NCBI RefSeq assembly: GCF_031348265.1
Contig: NZ_CP133771.1
Span: forward strand, 2,790,001-2,854,000
Direction: 5' to 3'
Length of the DNA stretch: 64,000 bases
From: Streptomyces collinus
GTDB lineage: Bacteria; Actinomycetota; Actinomycetes; Streptomycetales; Streptomycetaceae
The notes below the pieces were generated by a model that made no database searches, had not been told where the DNA came from, and worked only from the letters and a program-made list of their open reading frames with translations. Of this stretch, positions 1 through 7,622 are shown in pieces (within the stretch, counting starts at the first letter, position 1; each line of letters starts with the position of its first letter). A program made the translations under genes and the position numbers.

Positions 1-155
1 AACAGCATCCCGACGCCGGCGCGCTCGGCCGTCCGCGCCAGCTCCATGTACATGCGTACGTCGGGGAAGTCCCGCCCGATCCAGGAGCCCTGCCGGGCCC
101 AGGCGCCCTCGGTGTGGGTGAAGGAGAGGTCGAAGGCGATGTGCATGCCGTTCAC
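1..155 (-). CDS. FMN-dependent monooxygenase (NtaA/SnaA/DszA type), N-terminal fragment
   Basis: Only the first ~51 codons lie in the window. They read VNGMHIAFDLSFTHTEG and continue through a segment rich in aromatic residues and a helix ending ERAGVGMLF. This matches, as I recall it, the N-terminus of two-component, flavin-dependent monooxygenases of the NtaA/SnaA/DszA branch, which use FMNH2 supplied by a separate reductase. The GTG start overlaps the stop of the upstream cysteine hydrolase gene as GTGA, so the genes are translationally coupled. The alternative start is the ATG at 146. It is the last visible gene of the minus-strand operon that starts at 4908. The substrate is unknown; context suggests a nitrogen- or sulfur-containing organic compound. 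Confidence 0.7.
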   Translation of the reverse strand, partial: MNGMHIAFDLSFTHTEGAWARQGSWIGRDFPDVRMYMELARTAERAGVGML

Positions 156-829
156 TGTGCTGCCTTCTTCCACAGGTCGACGACCTCGTCGGTATCGCCG
201 AGCACGGCCACGTTGAGGCCCAGCTGCACGAGCGCCGCGGCATGGACGTCGAGGTCGTAGGCGGCCGTTGCATCCCGGGGGACGACGACGGGCCAGTCCA
301 GTTGTACGGCATCCTGGGCGGTCGCGTAGACGCAGCACTCGCTCGTCAGGCCCACGACGGTGAGCCAGTCGCAGCCGGCCGCGCGCAGCCGTTCCCGGAG
401 ATCGGTGCCGAGGAATCCGCTGTACGCCCGCTTGACCACGCGCGGTTCACCTTCGGCAGGCCGCATCCGGTACCACTCGGCGCCCGACGTACCGAGTACG
501 CACGGCTCGTCCGGGCCCATGGGTGCGTCGTAGTCGCCCCCGCGCAGCCAGTTGCTCGACCGCCAGGGCCGCGCGGGGTCGCTGCCCAACTCGACCCAGA
601 CGACGGGCACTTCGGCCGCACGGGCGGCGTCGACGAGGTCGCGGATGCGGGTGACGGCCTGGTCGAGCGCCGACAGAGCGGCAGCCGTCAGGCCGTATTC
701 CGTGAGGCGGTCCGGATCGGCGAAGTCGCGCTGTACGTCGACCACGACCAGCGCGGGCCTGCTGCCGGGCCGGGTGAGGTGGGCGAGTTGCCGTTCACGC
801 AGGTCTTGTCTGTCACGCAGGTCGGACAT
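152..829 (-). CDS. RutB-like cysteine hydrolase (isochorismatase-like fold)
   Basis: The 225-residue protein has the isochorismatase-like catalytic layout: Asp in ALVVVDVQRDF (about residue 31), Lys in VVKRAYSGF (about 133) and the nucleophilic Cys in GLTSECCVYATA (about 166). Members hydrolyse amide or carbamoyl bonds; RutB releases the carbamate of ureidoacrylate in uracil breakdown. The ATG shares one base with the stop of the upstream RutA-like oxygenase gene (TGATG) and the stop overlaps the start of the next monooxygenase gene, so three enzymes are tightly coupled. Neighbour order RutA-like then RutB-like supports, but does not prove, a pyrimidine-type substrate. A nicotinamidase-like activity on another ring-opened product is also possible. 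Confidence 0.85.
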   Translation of the reverse strand: MSDLRDRQDLRERQLAHLTRPGSRPALVVVDVQRDFADPDRLTEYGLTAAALSALDQAVTRIRDLVDAARAAEVPVVWVELGSDPARPWRSSNWLRGGDYDAPMGPDEPCVLGTSGAEWYRMRPAEGEPRVVKRAYSGFLGTDLRERLRAAGCDWLTVVGLTSECCVYATAQDAVQLDWPVVVPRDATAAYDLDVHAAALVQLGLNVAVLGDTDEVVDLWKKAAQ

Positions 830-1890
830 CAGGCCGCCACCTCGTCACGGGCGCGCAGGGCCGGCAGCACGGTCTCGCCGAACAGCAGCATGTCCTTGTC
901 GTACTCCGGGAAGATCAGCATGAGTCCGTCCAGGTCGGCCTCGCGCACGATGTACTCGATGTGGTCGGTGACCGTCCGCGCCGATCCGGCGACGTACGCG
1001 GTCTGGAACGCCGCCTCACCGGTGGCCCCGTCGGCCCACGCACGGGCCTGGTCCTCGGGCATGCCCCAAGTGCGGCGCATCTGGGTGAGCGCCTCACGGT
1101 CGAGGCCCGCGCCCCACTCCTTCACCTTCCTGACGGCCAGTTCGTCGGTCTCGTCCTGGACGACGGTGAGCATCGAATAGGTCTTGCAGACACGGCCGTT
1201 GGCCTTCGCCCGCTCGTGGACGTCCGCCGAGAGCTTCCGCATCTCGTCGAGGCTGTCGGCGGCGAGGAAGGCGCCGTCGGCGTACTTGGCCTGGAAGCGG
1301 CGGGCCTCCTCGGACCGGCCCGCGTTGATGAGGGTCGGACGGGTGGCCGGATGCGGGCGGGACTCGCAGTCGACGAGGTCGAAGTACGGCGTGCGCAGGG
1401 TGACGGAGTCCTCGCTCCACAGCCGGGTGACGGCCTCGGTCCACAGCTCCGTCATCTGATAGCGGTCCTCGTGACTGAGCCGCGGGTCCCACATGCCGAA
1501 CTGCTCGAACTCTCCCGCGTAGGCACCGTTGACGATGTTCATGCCGGCGCGGCCGCCGGAGATGTCCTGGAGGGTGGTGAACATCTTCGCCGCGATGGCG
1601 GGGTTATGGACGTTCGCGTGCATGGTCGCCCAGATCTTGACCCGGCTGGTCGCCTCGGCGAGCGCCGACATCATCGTCATCGACTCCAGCGAGCGGCCCC
1701 AGTGGTCGGTGCTGCCGCCGAAGCCGCGCCACTTCGCCATCGACATGATGAAGTCGAGGCCGATGGCCTCCGCGTGCAGGGCGGCGCGCTTGTTCCACGC
1801 GTAGTCCGCCTCGGGGTGGGGAGCGGTCGTGGACAGCATCCATCCGCCGTTCCCGATGGGGAGGAAGATTCCGTACTCTTTCGCGGGCAT
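829..1890 (-). CDS. RutA-like LLM-class flavin-dependent oxygenase
   Basis: This 353-residue protein is a bacterial-luciferase-like TIM-barrel oxygenase. The stretches FLPIGNGGWMLSTTAP, SMAKWRGFGG and ISGGRAGMNIVNG align by eye with E. coli RutA, the FMN-dependent uracil ring-opening oxygenase, more closely than with alkanesulfonate monooxygenase SsuD. It should use reduced FMN and O2 to open or oxidise a small heterocycle. The ATG at 1890 has GAAAGG about 8 nt upstream. It lies between an importer's binding protein and a RutB-like hydrolase in one operon. RutC-F homologues are not visible, so the pathway would be partial or different from E. coli rut. Confidence 0.82.
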   Translation of the reverse strand: MPAKEYGIFLPIGNGGWMLSTTAPHPEADYAWNKRAALHAEAIGLDFIMSMAKWRGFGGSTDHWGRSLESMTMMSALAEATSRVKIWATMHANVHNPAIAAKMFTTLQDISGGRAGMNIVNGAYAGEFEQFGMWDPRLSHEDRYQMTELWTEAVTRLWSEDSVTLRTPYFDLVDCESRPHPATRPTLINAGRSEEARRFQAKYADGAFLAADSLDEMRKLSADVHERAKANGRVCKTYSMLTVVQDETDELAVRKVKEWGAGLDREALTQMRRTWGMPEDQARAWADGATGEAAFQTAYVAGSARTVTDHIEYIVREADLDGLMLIFPEYDKDMLLFGETVLPALRARDEVAA

Positions 1891-1928
1891 GTGTGCGCCT
1901 TTCGTGAGATGCCTGATCCGCGATGCGG

Positions 1929-3050
1929 CTACGGGGCGGGCCAGACGAGCTTGCCGCCTACGCCTGCGCCTGCGTAGATGTCCTTGACGTAGGAGGTGTC
2001 GAACCAGCCCTCGGCCCGCTCGACGGTCACGCTGCCGGGCACGACCTCGAACTGGTGCAGCATGTCGACGATCCCCGCCACGTTCTTGGGGTCGATGCCG
2101 CCCAGCGGCTGCCCGGGCGTCGGATGGTCCTTGACGTAACTCGTCTCGGTCTTCCAGATGGTCGTGTTCAGCTTCTTGTCGTACGTCGGTCCGGACAGCT
2201 CCGCCGCGTACCCGACGCACTCGGCGATGTGCGCCTCGCCGGCGTCGCAGTAGTCGTAGGCGTGCAGCGCGGCGCGCAGGATGTCCTCGACGGCGTGCGG
2301 GTGCGCCTTGGCGAACGCCGTATTCACCGCCATCGCGCCGAGCGAGCTCGGGACGCCGTAGTCGACCGGCTTCCACACCGTGACGGGGTGGCCGGCCGCC
2401 TTGAGCTGGTTGGGCTCGTTGGAGACGAATCCGGTGAGGGCCGCGAGACCGTTCTGCCTGCGCGGCAGTACGGAAGGGTCGTAGCCCTGCTTGACCAGCT
2501 TGAGCGAGTCCCACTTGACCCCGGCCTTGACCAGCATCGCCCTGACGGTGGCGGGGACGTAGCCCTTGTGGCCGACGACCTTGCCGTCGAGCTGGGTCAG
2601 CTTGGTGATGTCCTTGTTGGTCATCAGGACCTCGAGGCCGGCGTTCGAGTACGAGGAGACGCCCGTGAGGTCGATCCCGTTGGCCCGGGCCTGGATGACG
2701 TCCTGCTCGGCGACCGGACCCACGGTCGCCTGACCGCTGGCGAGCAGCTTGGTGTTCTGCGCGGTGTCGCCGGTGCCGGGCTTGAGGACGACGTTCAGGC
2801 AGAGGTCTTTGAAGTAGCCGAGCTTGGCGGCGGCGACGTACTCGAGGATCGACACGGACGACTGGTACTGGTAGCCCGACAGGTAGGTGATCGTGCCGGC
2901 GTCCTTGTTCTCGGCGCAACGCTTCGCGGAGATCGCGGACCCTGCCGAGCCCGCCGAGGTGTCAGCGGCGGAGTCCGCGCCGCATCCCGTGAGGACGGTG
3001 GTCAAGGCGACGGCGGCGAGCGTGGTTCTGATGAGGCCGGGGTGTGGCAT
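1929..3050 (-). CDS. ABC importer substrate-binding lipoprotein (NMT1/THI5-like, SsuA/TauA type)
   Basis: The start at 3050 gives MPHPGLIRTT followed by a hydrophobic stretch and a lipobox, VLTGC, so this is a lipoprotein anchored to the outer face of the membrane. The mature part is a periplasmic-binding-protein type 2 fold of the NMT1/SsuA kind, recognisable from GYQYQSS, AAAKLGYFKD and the LLASGQATVG segment. These proteins capture sulfonates, taurine, nitrate-like ions or thiamine precursors. It is 373 residues, normal for the family. The permease and ATPase genes lie directly upstream in the same operon, and oxygenases downstream probably act on the imported ligand. Confidence 0.87.
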   Translation of the reverse strand: MPHPGLIRTTLAAVALTTVLTGCGADSAADTSAGSAGSAISAKRCAENKDAGTITYLSGYQYQSSVSILEYVAAAKLGYFKDLCLNVVLKPGTGDTAQNTKLLASGQATVGPVAEQDVIQARANGIDLTGVSSYSNAGLEVLMTNKDITKLTQLDGKVVGHKGYVPATVRAMLVKAGVKWDSLKLVKQGYDPSVLPRRQNGLAALTGFVSNEPNQLKAAGHPVTVWKPVDYGVPSSLGAMAVNTAFAKAHPHAVEDILRAALHAYDYCDAGEAHIAECVGYAAELSGPTYDKKLNTTIWKTETSYVKDHPTPGQPLGGIDPKNVAGIVDMLHQFEVVPGSVTVERAEGWFDTSYVKDIYAGAGVGGKLVWPAP

Positions 3051-3172
3051 GGGTGACTCCAGACTGGCGGTGGCCGCCGGGGAGGGTGCGGAGGAGGGCA
3101 TGGGTCTCCGAGCGCCCCGCCATCGCGGGCCACGGGCTGAACGAGGAAGGGGGAACGGGGAAGCGGGAAACG

Positions 3173-4045
3173 TCAGTTGTGCTCGCTGTCGTGCCAGTGC
3201 AGCACGCGGCGTTCGACCAGCGTCACGGCGAGCAGCAGCAGCACGCCCATGACGGCCAGGACGAGGATCGAGGCGTATACGACCGGCAGCTGGTTCATGG
3301 ACGAGGCCGTGCTGATCGCGGTGCCGAGGCCACGGGTGGATCCCGACGCCGACATCTCGGCCACCACGGCGCCGACGATCGACAGCGGGAAGACGATGCG
3401 CAGCGCCGCGAACAGGAACGGCAGGGCGTTGGGGATGCGTACGTGCCACAGCAGCTCGAAGCGGCCGGCATCCATCGTCCGGTACACCTGCAGCACCTGC
3501 AGCGGCACGGATCCCAGGCCGGCCGCGGTGTTGATGAGAATCGGGAAGAAGCAGATCAGGCCGGCGATGATGAGCTTGGGCAGCGGACCGAAGCCGAAGG
3601 CCACGACCAGGGCAGGTGCGATCGCCACGAGCGGGGTGACGTTGAGGACGACCGCCATCGGCATGACCGCCCGGCGCAGGAGCGGCAGTTCACTCGTCAG
3701 CACCGCGAGGACGAACGCGGCGACGAACCCGATTGCGAGGCCACCTGTCGCCTCGCCCACGGTCACCAGGGCGTTGTCGACGTAGTAGCCGAACTGGGTG
3801 GTGAGCGAGCTGCCGATCTTCGGCAGCGGCGGCAGCAGGTAGGGCAGTTCCTGGGCTGCCCACTGCCACAGGACGGCGAGGAACGCCAGCATCACGAGGA
3901 GGGGCGCCCACACGGAGGGGCGGATCCACGCGATCCGGGACTTCGGATGCCTGAGGCTGAAGCGCGACGGTTCGACGGGCCGCTCGCTCTCGGTGGCCAG
4001 GGGAGCGCGTTCGTCGGTCACGGTCATCTCCAGGCCCCCACTCAC
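3173..4045 (-). CDS. ABC importer permease (SsuC/TauC type)
   Basis: This 290-residue protein has about six hydrophobic segments and the binding-protein-dependent permease EAA-like loop around the AAGLGSVPLQVLQVYRTMDA region, where the coupling helix contacts the ATPase. A charged N-terminal tail of about 45 residues precedes the first membrane segment. The GTG start at 4045 overlaps the stop of the ATPase gene as GTGA, which sets the start. It forms the membrane channel for the lipoprotein encoded at 1929-3050 and the ATPase at 4042-4908. The 122 bp gap before the binding-protein gene holds no recognisable gene. Confidence 0.88.
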   Translation of the reverse strand: MSGGLEMTVTDERAPLATESERPVEPSRFSLRHPKSRIAWIRPSVWAPLLVMLAFLAVLWQWAAQELPYLLPPLPKIGSSLTTQFGYYVDNALVTVGEATGGLAIGFVAAFVLAVLTSELPLLRRAVMPMAVVLNVTPLVAIAPALVVAFGFGPLPKLIIAGLICFFPILINTAAGLGSVPLQVLQVYRTMDAGRFELLWHVRIPNALPFLFAALRIVFPLSIVGAVVAEMSASGSTRGLGTAISTASSMNQLPVVYASILVLAVMGVLLLLAVTLVERRVLHWHDSEHN

Positions 4046-4908
4046 GCGGCTTCGCCGCGCCAGGCACGGCGCAGTCGGTCTCGGATCAGGTCCTCGTACT
4101 CGTGGAAGCGGCGCTCCCCGAAGAGGCGGTCACCGCGTGGCCGTGGCAGGTCGACATCGATGACGTCCACGATGCGGCCGGGGCGCGGGGCCATGACGAC
4201 CACGGTGTCGGAGAGCCGGACGGCCTCGGACACGGAGTGCGTGACGAACAGCACCGTCGTCTTCAACTCGTCCCACAGATCCAGGAGTTGGTCCTGCAGG
4301 CTCTCGCGGGTGAACTCGTCGAGTGCCGAGAACGGCTCGTCCATGACGAGTACGTCGGGCCGCAGTCCGAAGGCGCGGACGATCGCCGCACGCTGCCGCA
4401 TGCCACCGGAAATCTCCGCGGGGAGCTTGTGCATGGCCTCGCCGAGACCGGCCTTGACGAGGAGCTCCCGCATGTCGGGGACGGATGGCGTGGACTGCAC
4501 GGACTGCACGAATTCGTGCTCCGCAAGGCCGGCGATGCGCTCGCGGCGCCTGGCCGACCCCTTGTTGATCTTCTGCGGCAGAGTGACGTTCCGGAGCACG
4601 GACAGCCACGGCAGCAGGGCGGGGCTCTGCGGCACGAGCCCGATCATCTTGGCGGCGCACGCCTGCGCGGGCGGGACGCCGTGCACCCGGACCTCACCCC
4701 GGTCGGGCCGCTCAAGGCCGGCCGCGAGGCGCAGCAGTGTCGACTTGCCGCAGCCGCTGGGCCCGATGAGGCTGACGAAGCGGCCGGACGGCACCGTCAG
4801 ATCAACGTCGTCGAGGGCATTCGTCGCGGACGGTCCGAATCCGTAGACCCGGTGCACCGACCGCAACTCAAGTGCTGGCGTACCAGTCACCTTCACGCTC
4901 CCATCCAT
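4042..4908 (-). CDS. ABC importer ATP-binding protein (SsuB/TauB type)
   Basis: This 288-residue nucleotide-binding subunit has Walker A GPSGCGKST (about residues 46-54), Q-loop LVPQSPALLPW, signature ISGGMRQRAAI, Walker B VLVMDEPFSALDE and the switch histidine in FVTHSVSEA. The segment MAPRPGRIVDVIDVDLPRPR is typical of the nitrate/sulfonate/taurine importer ATPases. It is the first gene of the minus-strand operon that continues to the window edge. GlnR-like half-sites lie about 105-145 bp upstream, suggesting nitrogen control. Confidence 0.92.
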   Translation of the reverse strand: MDGSVKVTGTPALELRSVHRVYGFGPSATNALDDVDLTVPSGRFVSLIGPSGCGKSTLLRLAAGLERPDRGEVRVHGVPPAQACAAKMIGLVPQSPALLPWLSVLRNVTLPQKINKGSARRRERIAGLAEHEFVQSVQSTPSVPDMRELLVKAGLGEAMHKLPAEISGGMRQRAAIVRAFGLRPDVLVMDEPFSALDEFTRESLQDQLLDLWDELKTTVLFVTHSVSEAVRLSDTVVVMAPRPGRIVDVIDVDLPRPRGDRLFGERRFHEYEDLIRDRLRRAWRGEAA

Positions 4909-5014
4909 GTCGCGAGCGCGAAGGCTCGATCCTGGAAGTCGGAGAGCGTGCGTAGCGAGTGCGAGACTGCGACGCGGAAATCCGCTTAGGTGCTCCGGAC
5001 ACTAGGAGCCCTGT

Positions 5015-5053
5015 GTTACGGCGCCCGACCGCACAATGTTTCGCGGACTTTAC
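5015..5053 (-). promoter_or_regulatory. possible GlnR-type boxes upstream of the importer operon
   Basis: Read on the minus strand, GTAAA, six bases, GAAAC occupies 5053-5038, which fits the GlnR pattern gTnAc-n6-GaAAc as I know it. A further GTAACAC begins at 5019, 23 bp on, and another GTAACAC lies upstream at 5073. GlnR is the global nitrogen regulator of streptomycetes. The boxes lie 107-145 bp before the ATPase start codon. This is inference from pattern matching. Confidence 0.4.
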
Positions 5054-5475
5054 GTTCGACCGCCCGGTGTTACGACCGTGCTCCCGTCGAAGACGTAGAC
5101 CTCGATGCCGAGATCCGCCGCTGCACGCGCCACCCACCCACCCAGAGCCTGCACGATCACCTCGGTGACGAGCAGCACCGCACGCTCGGCGGTCGGCACC
5201 GAGTCCCGCAGCCAGAGCAGCTTGAACATGTCCGCCATGACCTTGTTGCGGTACGCGGGCTTGTAGCCCCCCTGATTGCTGACGAGCTGAACGAGCACAC
5301 GACCCGCCGCGTCGATCCCCTCGACCTCGACACGACTGTTGTCGGGCAGCATGAGCGGCTTCGGCCGCAGACTGACGCCGAGCCGGTCACCGAGCGCCAG
5401 CAGCATCCGGCGTTCGATGGACCCCTCGGTGAAGCGGCTCCACTCGGTAGGAGCGTCAAGGACTGTAAGGTGCAC
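5050..5475 (-). CDS. hypothetical protein, possible PD-(D/E)XK nuclease-like fold
   Basis: I do not recognise this protein for certain. With the GTG at 5475 it is about 141 residues starting VHLTVLDAP; an upstream start at 5550 would add 25 arginine-rich residues that look non-coding. The core VEVEGIDAAGRVLVQLVSNQ followed by GGYKPAYRNKVMADMFKLL resembles a family I recall with VEVDG, then CEVYAH, then a lysine, which I take for a PD-(D/E)XK fold. Here the glutamate of the second motif would be glutamine, so activity is doubtful. It lies between the importer operon and a VapBC module, in a patch that looks acquired. Confidence 0.55.
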   Translation of the reverse strand: MHLTVLDAPTEWSRFTEGSIERRMLLALGDRLGVSLRPKPLMLPDNSRVEVEGIDAAGRVLVQLVSNQGGYKPAYRNKVMADMFKLLWLRDSVPTAERAVLLVTEVIVQALGGWVARAAADLGIEVYVFDGSTVVTPGGRT

Positions 5476-5594
5476 GCGCCGGAGTCTAGGAAACGCCCGT
5501 TTCGCCCGTGTTTCACGCTGCCGAAGGCCCCCACGCCGATCGTCGGCCACTACGAGAGGCCAGAGGCCGACAGACGTGATCCTGCCTCCGGAGA

Positions 5595-6002
5595 TCAGGC
5601 TCGTACGTCCCGCTGCTGAACTTCCTTGAGGACTCCGGCCACCGTCGCGAAGTCATTGTCCACGTGGAGGACGGTGTGCCCATGGTGTACAGCTGTCGCA
5701 CACACCAACAGGTCGATCGCTCCCGCCGCCCGATGCTGGCCCCTCTGGGTCAGTTTGTACTGGGCGGTGTCGACCCACCGCCAGGCGTTCTTGGGAACCG
5801 GAGAGAGCAGGCAGAGCGCGTCCAGCTCCTCTGCCAGCTCATCTCGGTGAGACGGGCTGGTCGCCGAGTAGAGAAATTCGGCACGTGTCGGCTCGCAGAG
5901 GTGGAACACCCCGGCGGCGATGTGCCCTTCCCAGGGGCGCAGCGCACCTGGAGTACGGAACAGGTGCCACAGAGCCGAGGTGTCCAGCAGATACGTGATC
6001 AC
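5595..6002 (-). CDS. vapC: VapC-family PIN-domain toxin
   Basis: This 135-residue protein is a PIN-domain ribonuclease. The start MITYLLDTSALWHLF carries the first acidic residue (Asp7), EPTRAEF the glutamate, GAIDLLVCATA the next aspartate, and LHVDNDFATVA the last acidic pair. VapC toxins cut tRNA or rRNA and are silenced by a partner antitoxin. The GTG start overlaps the antitoxin stop as GTGA, so the two are translated together. The module lies at the 3' side of a tRNA gene, a common place for acquired DNA. Confidence 0.88.
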   Translation of the reverse strand: MITYLLDTSALWHLFRTPGALRPWEGHIAAGVFHLCEPTRAEFLYSATSPSHRDELAEELDALCLLSPVPKNAWRWVDTAQYKLTQRGQHRAAGAIDLLVCATAVHHGHTVLHVDNDFATVAGVLKEVQQRDVRA

Positions 6003-6232
6003 CCGAAGGCCTCGCGTCGCGCACGCTTCTCAGCGTCATGCGCCGCCGCGGCCTGCTCGAACTCGCCACGCGAACCTCGCGCGGCGAGCTTCTCCGCTGC
6101 CTCAAGTCTCTTGATCCGCGCCACGTAATCCCGAAGGGCCGCGTTGACGGTCTCCTTCTTTGTCGTGGCACCCATGAGCCGCATGGCCTCGGCCAGCGCC
6201 TCGTCGTCGAGATCAATCTGCGTGACGGACAC
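5999..6232 (-). CDS. vapB: VapB-type antitoxin
   Basis: This 77-residue protein starts at GTG 6232 with GGAGGT about six bases upstream, which decides the start over the longer frame to 6313. SVTQIDLDDEALAEAMRLMG followed by KKETVNAALRDYV is the ribbon-helix-helix domain of the VapB 'MTRT' kind, and the C-terminal half (EKLAARGSRGEF onward) is the charged segment that would wrap the toxin. It overlaps vapC. An inverted repeat at 6254-6274 upstream is a likely autoregulatory operator. Confidence 0.85.
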   Translation of the reverse strand: MSVTQIDLDDEALAEAMRLMGATTKKETVNAALRDYVARIKRLEAAEKLAARGSRGEFEQAAAAHDAEKRARREAFG

Positions 6233-6253
6233 CGGACACCTCCAACATCCACA

Positions 6254-6274
6254 ATGTATGCATCCAAGATACAT
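6254..6274. promoter_or_regulatory. inverted repeat, candidate VapB operator
   Basis: ATGTAT at 6254-6259 is repeated inverted as ATACAT at 6269-6274, with nine bases between, 22 bp upstream of the vapB start. VapBC complexes usually repress their own promoter by binding such palindromes. The AT-rich surroundings fit a promoter. Confidence 0.5.
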
Positions 6275-6322
6275 CGCCAACATTGAATACGGCCACCAGT
6301 CACAGCAGGCCACTCAAGGGAG

Positions 6323-6564
6323 GTGCGCAGGATGTCGAGGCGCTCCCATTCGGACTGCTTACCGAAGCAGGGCGGATCAGCGGGGCCTGCCGCATCCCGA
6401 CACGAATCACCCCTTGAGGCCTATGACCGATTTGACCGGAATCAGCGTCCGGAATCTGCACTGCCGATCACGAAAGCACCCGTCGAGACGCGCTACCAGC
6501 GTCCCTCAAATCGCCGCCCCACCAGCATAGTTGCCGGTCAGATCGATTCTCCTCGCGTAGCGAG
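6323..6564. other. gene-free stretch between VapBC and the tRNA
   Basis: About 240 bases between the antitoxin promoter and the tRNA 3' end. Open frames are present but lack the third-position G/C bias of the neighbours and match nothing I know. Composition is less GC-rich than the core. It is best read as debris of an integrated element next to the tRNA. Confidence 0.4.
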
Positions 6565-6641
6565 TGGTGGGGCGGGTGGGACTCGAACCCACGGCCGACG
6601 GATTATGAGTCCGCTGCTCTAACCGGCTGAGCTACCGCCCC
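6565..6641 (-). tRNA. tRNA with CAT anticodon (probably tRNA-Ile2, or elongator Met)
   Basis: On the minus strand the cloverleaf is complete: acceptor GGGGCGG pairs with CCGCCCC, D arm GTAGCTCAGCCGGTTAGAGC, anticodon loop CTCATAA, T arm with GGTTCGAGTCC, discriminator A and an encoded CCA. The anticodon is CAT. The acceptor stem and the long D loop favour the lysidine-modified isoleucine tRNA that reads AUA, but an elongator methionine tRNA cannot be excluded by eye. Its 3' end faces the VapBC patch. Confidence 0.85.
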
Positions 6642-6793
6642 ATAGCGGCGTGTCGCGTACATGTGTGCGCGCCGTCTGCCGCAGCATAGCCGCTCATACG
6701 ATCTCCTGCTTCGGCTGGGCGGCTTCGCGCGGCCTACATGACCTTGAGGACTGCGCCGGGTGCCGCGCGGTTCCCGGACAGCGGATCGGACAT

Positions 6794-6818
6794 GAAAAAG
6801 GACCCCTGAGAGGGGTCC
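6794..6818 (-). terminator. intrinsic terminator after the tRNA-Asn pair
   Basis: GGACCCCT at 6800-6807 pairs with AGGGGTCC at 6811-6818 with a three-base loop, and read on the minus strand the hairpin is followed by TTTTT. It lies 13 bases past the 3' end of the first tRNA-Asn, so it ends the tRNA-Asn transcript. Confidence 0.85.
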
Positions 6819-6830
6819 TCGTTCAACCTG

Positions 6831-6903
6831 CTCCCCCGACTGGACTCGAACCAGTAACCTGCCGGTTAACAGCCGGCTGCTCTGCCAATTGAGCTACGGA
6901 GGA
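6831..6903 (-). tRNA. tRNA-Asn (GTT)
   Basis: On the minus strand the 73-base cloverleaf has acceptor TCCTCCG paired with CGGGGGA (one T-G pair), anticodon loop CTGTTAA giving GTT, T loop TTCGAGT and discriminator G as expected for Asn. No CCA is encoded. It is nearly identical to the copy five bases upstream. Confidence 0.93.
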
Positions 6904-6908
6904 CCGAG

Positions 6909-6981
6909 CTCCCCGGACTGGACTCGAACCAGTAACCTGCCGGTTAACAGCCGGCTGCTCTGCCAATTGAGCTACCGAGGA
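6909..6981 (-). tRNA. tRNA-Asn (GTT), second copy
   Basis: Same structure as the neighbouring gene, with acceptor TCCTCGG paired with CCGGGGA. The two copies differ mainly in compensating acceptor-stem bases and are five bases apart, so they are co-transcribed on the minus strand. Confidence 0.93.
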
Positions 6982-7141
6982 AGGTCTCGTTTTGCATCGA
7001 ACGCACCTACCTGGGTATCCGCCAGGGGGCGCGCGTTCGCTGCGACACATACATTAGCGCAAGCAGGGGGGTGCTTCGCCAATCGGTACTCCCCGGCACC
7101 GACGCCGCACCGGAGACCTACGCAAGGAAAGGGTGGCCGCC

Positions 7142-7447
7142 ATGCGTTACCGGCTCACGTTCGTCGCCGGAGTCGTCCTGGGTTACGTGCTGGGCACGAG
7201 GGCCGGGCGCGAGCGCTACGAGCAGCTGAAGAAGTCAGCCCGGCAGTTCGCTCAGAACCCCGCGGTCCGCAACACCGCCGAGACGGCGGCCCATCAGGGC
7301 CGTGAGTTCGCGGGCAAGGCGTACCACGTGGTGAGCGACAAGGTCGGCGACCGAGTCCCCGACTCGGTGGCGGACCGGGTCCGTCACCTCCGCGACCGAG
7401 CCACCCACAACGGCGGCGAGGACGACTGGGGCACGACCAATACCTGA
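7142..7447 (+). CDS. YtxH-like small membrane-anchored protein
   Basis: This 101-residue protein begins MRYRLTFVAGVVLGYVLGTR, a membrane segment ending in a G-T-R-A-G-R-E-R-Y motif, followed by charged amphipathic helix (YEQLKKSARQFAQ) and a hydrophilic tail. This is the layout of YtxH-domain proteins of Gram-positive bacteria, whose role is not settled. AAGGAAAGG lies about 9 bases upstream of the ATG. It stands alone between the tRNAs and the kinase gene. Confidence 0.8.
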   Translation: MRYRLTFVAGVVLGYVLGTRAGRERYEQLKKSARQFAQNPAVRNTAETAAHQGREFAGKAYHVVSDKVGDRVPDSVADRVRHLRDRATHNGGEDDWGTTNT

Positions 7448-7474
7448 TCTCCTGATGCCGAGCAGCCCCGGACC

Positions 7475-7545
7475 CCCTGAACGGGGGCGCGGGGCTGTAT
7501 CGATGTGCGGCTCCGCCGCGTGGGCGCGACCAGCCCCGACGCACC
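7475..7545 (+). repeat. interspersed intergenic repeat, copy A
   Basis: The block starting GGGGGCGCGGGGCTGT and running through GTGCGGCTCCGCCGCGTGGG recurs in inverted orientation at 12901-12950 with only a few differences. Its internal CGGCTCCGCCG is palindromic and the flanks can pair. Such elements are scattered between genes in Streptomyces, often near transcript ends. Confidence 0.65.
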
Positions 7546-7622
7546 CGCACGCTGAACCCGGCGACACACCCCCACGGCGCCCACGGCTCCAGCCGGCGCA
7601 GCGGTGCGGCAGAATTTTGGCC

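Noticed and set aside
6323..6622. A 99-codon frame between VapB and the tRNA
   Set aside because: Its end runs through the tRNA, codon use is unlike real genes here, and no start signal is seen.
6823..7050. A 75-codon frame with repeated QLAEQPAVNRQVTGSSPV
   Set aside because: It is the translation of the two tRNA-Asn genes, a well-known false protein.
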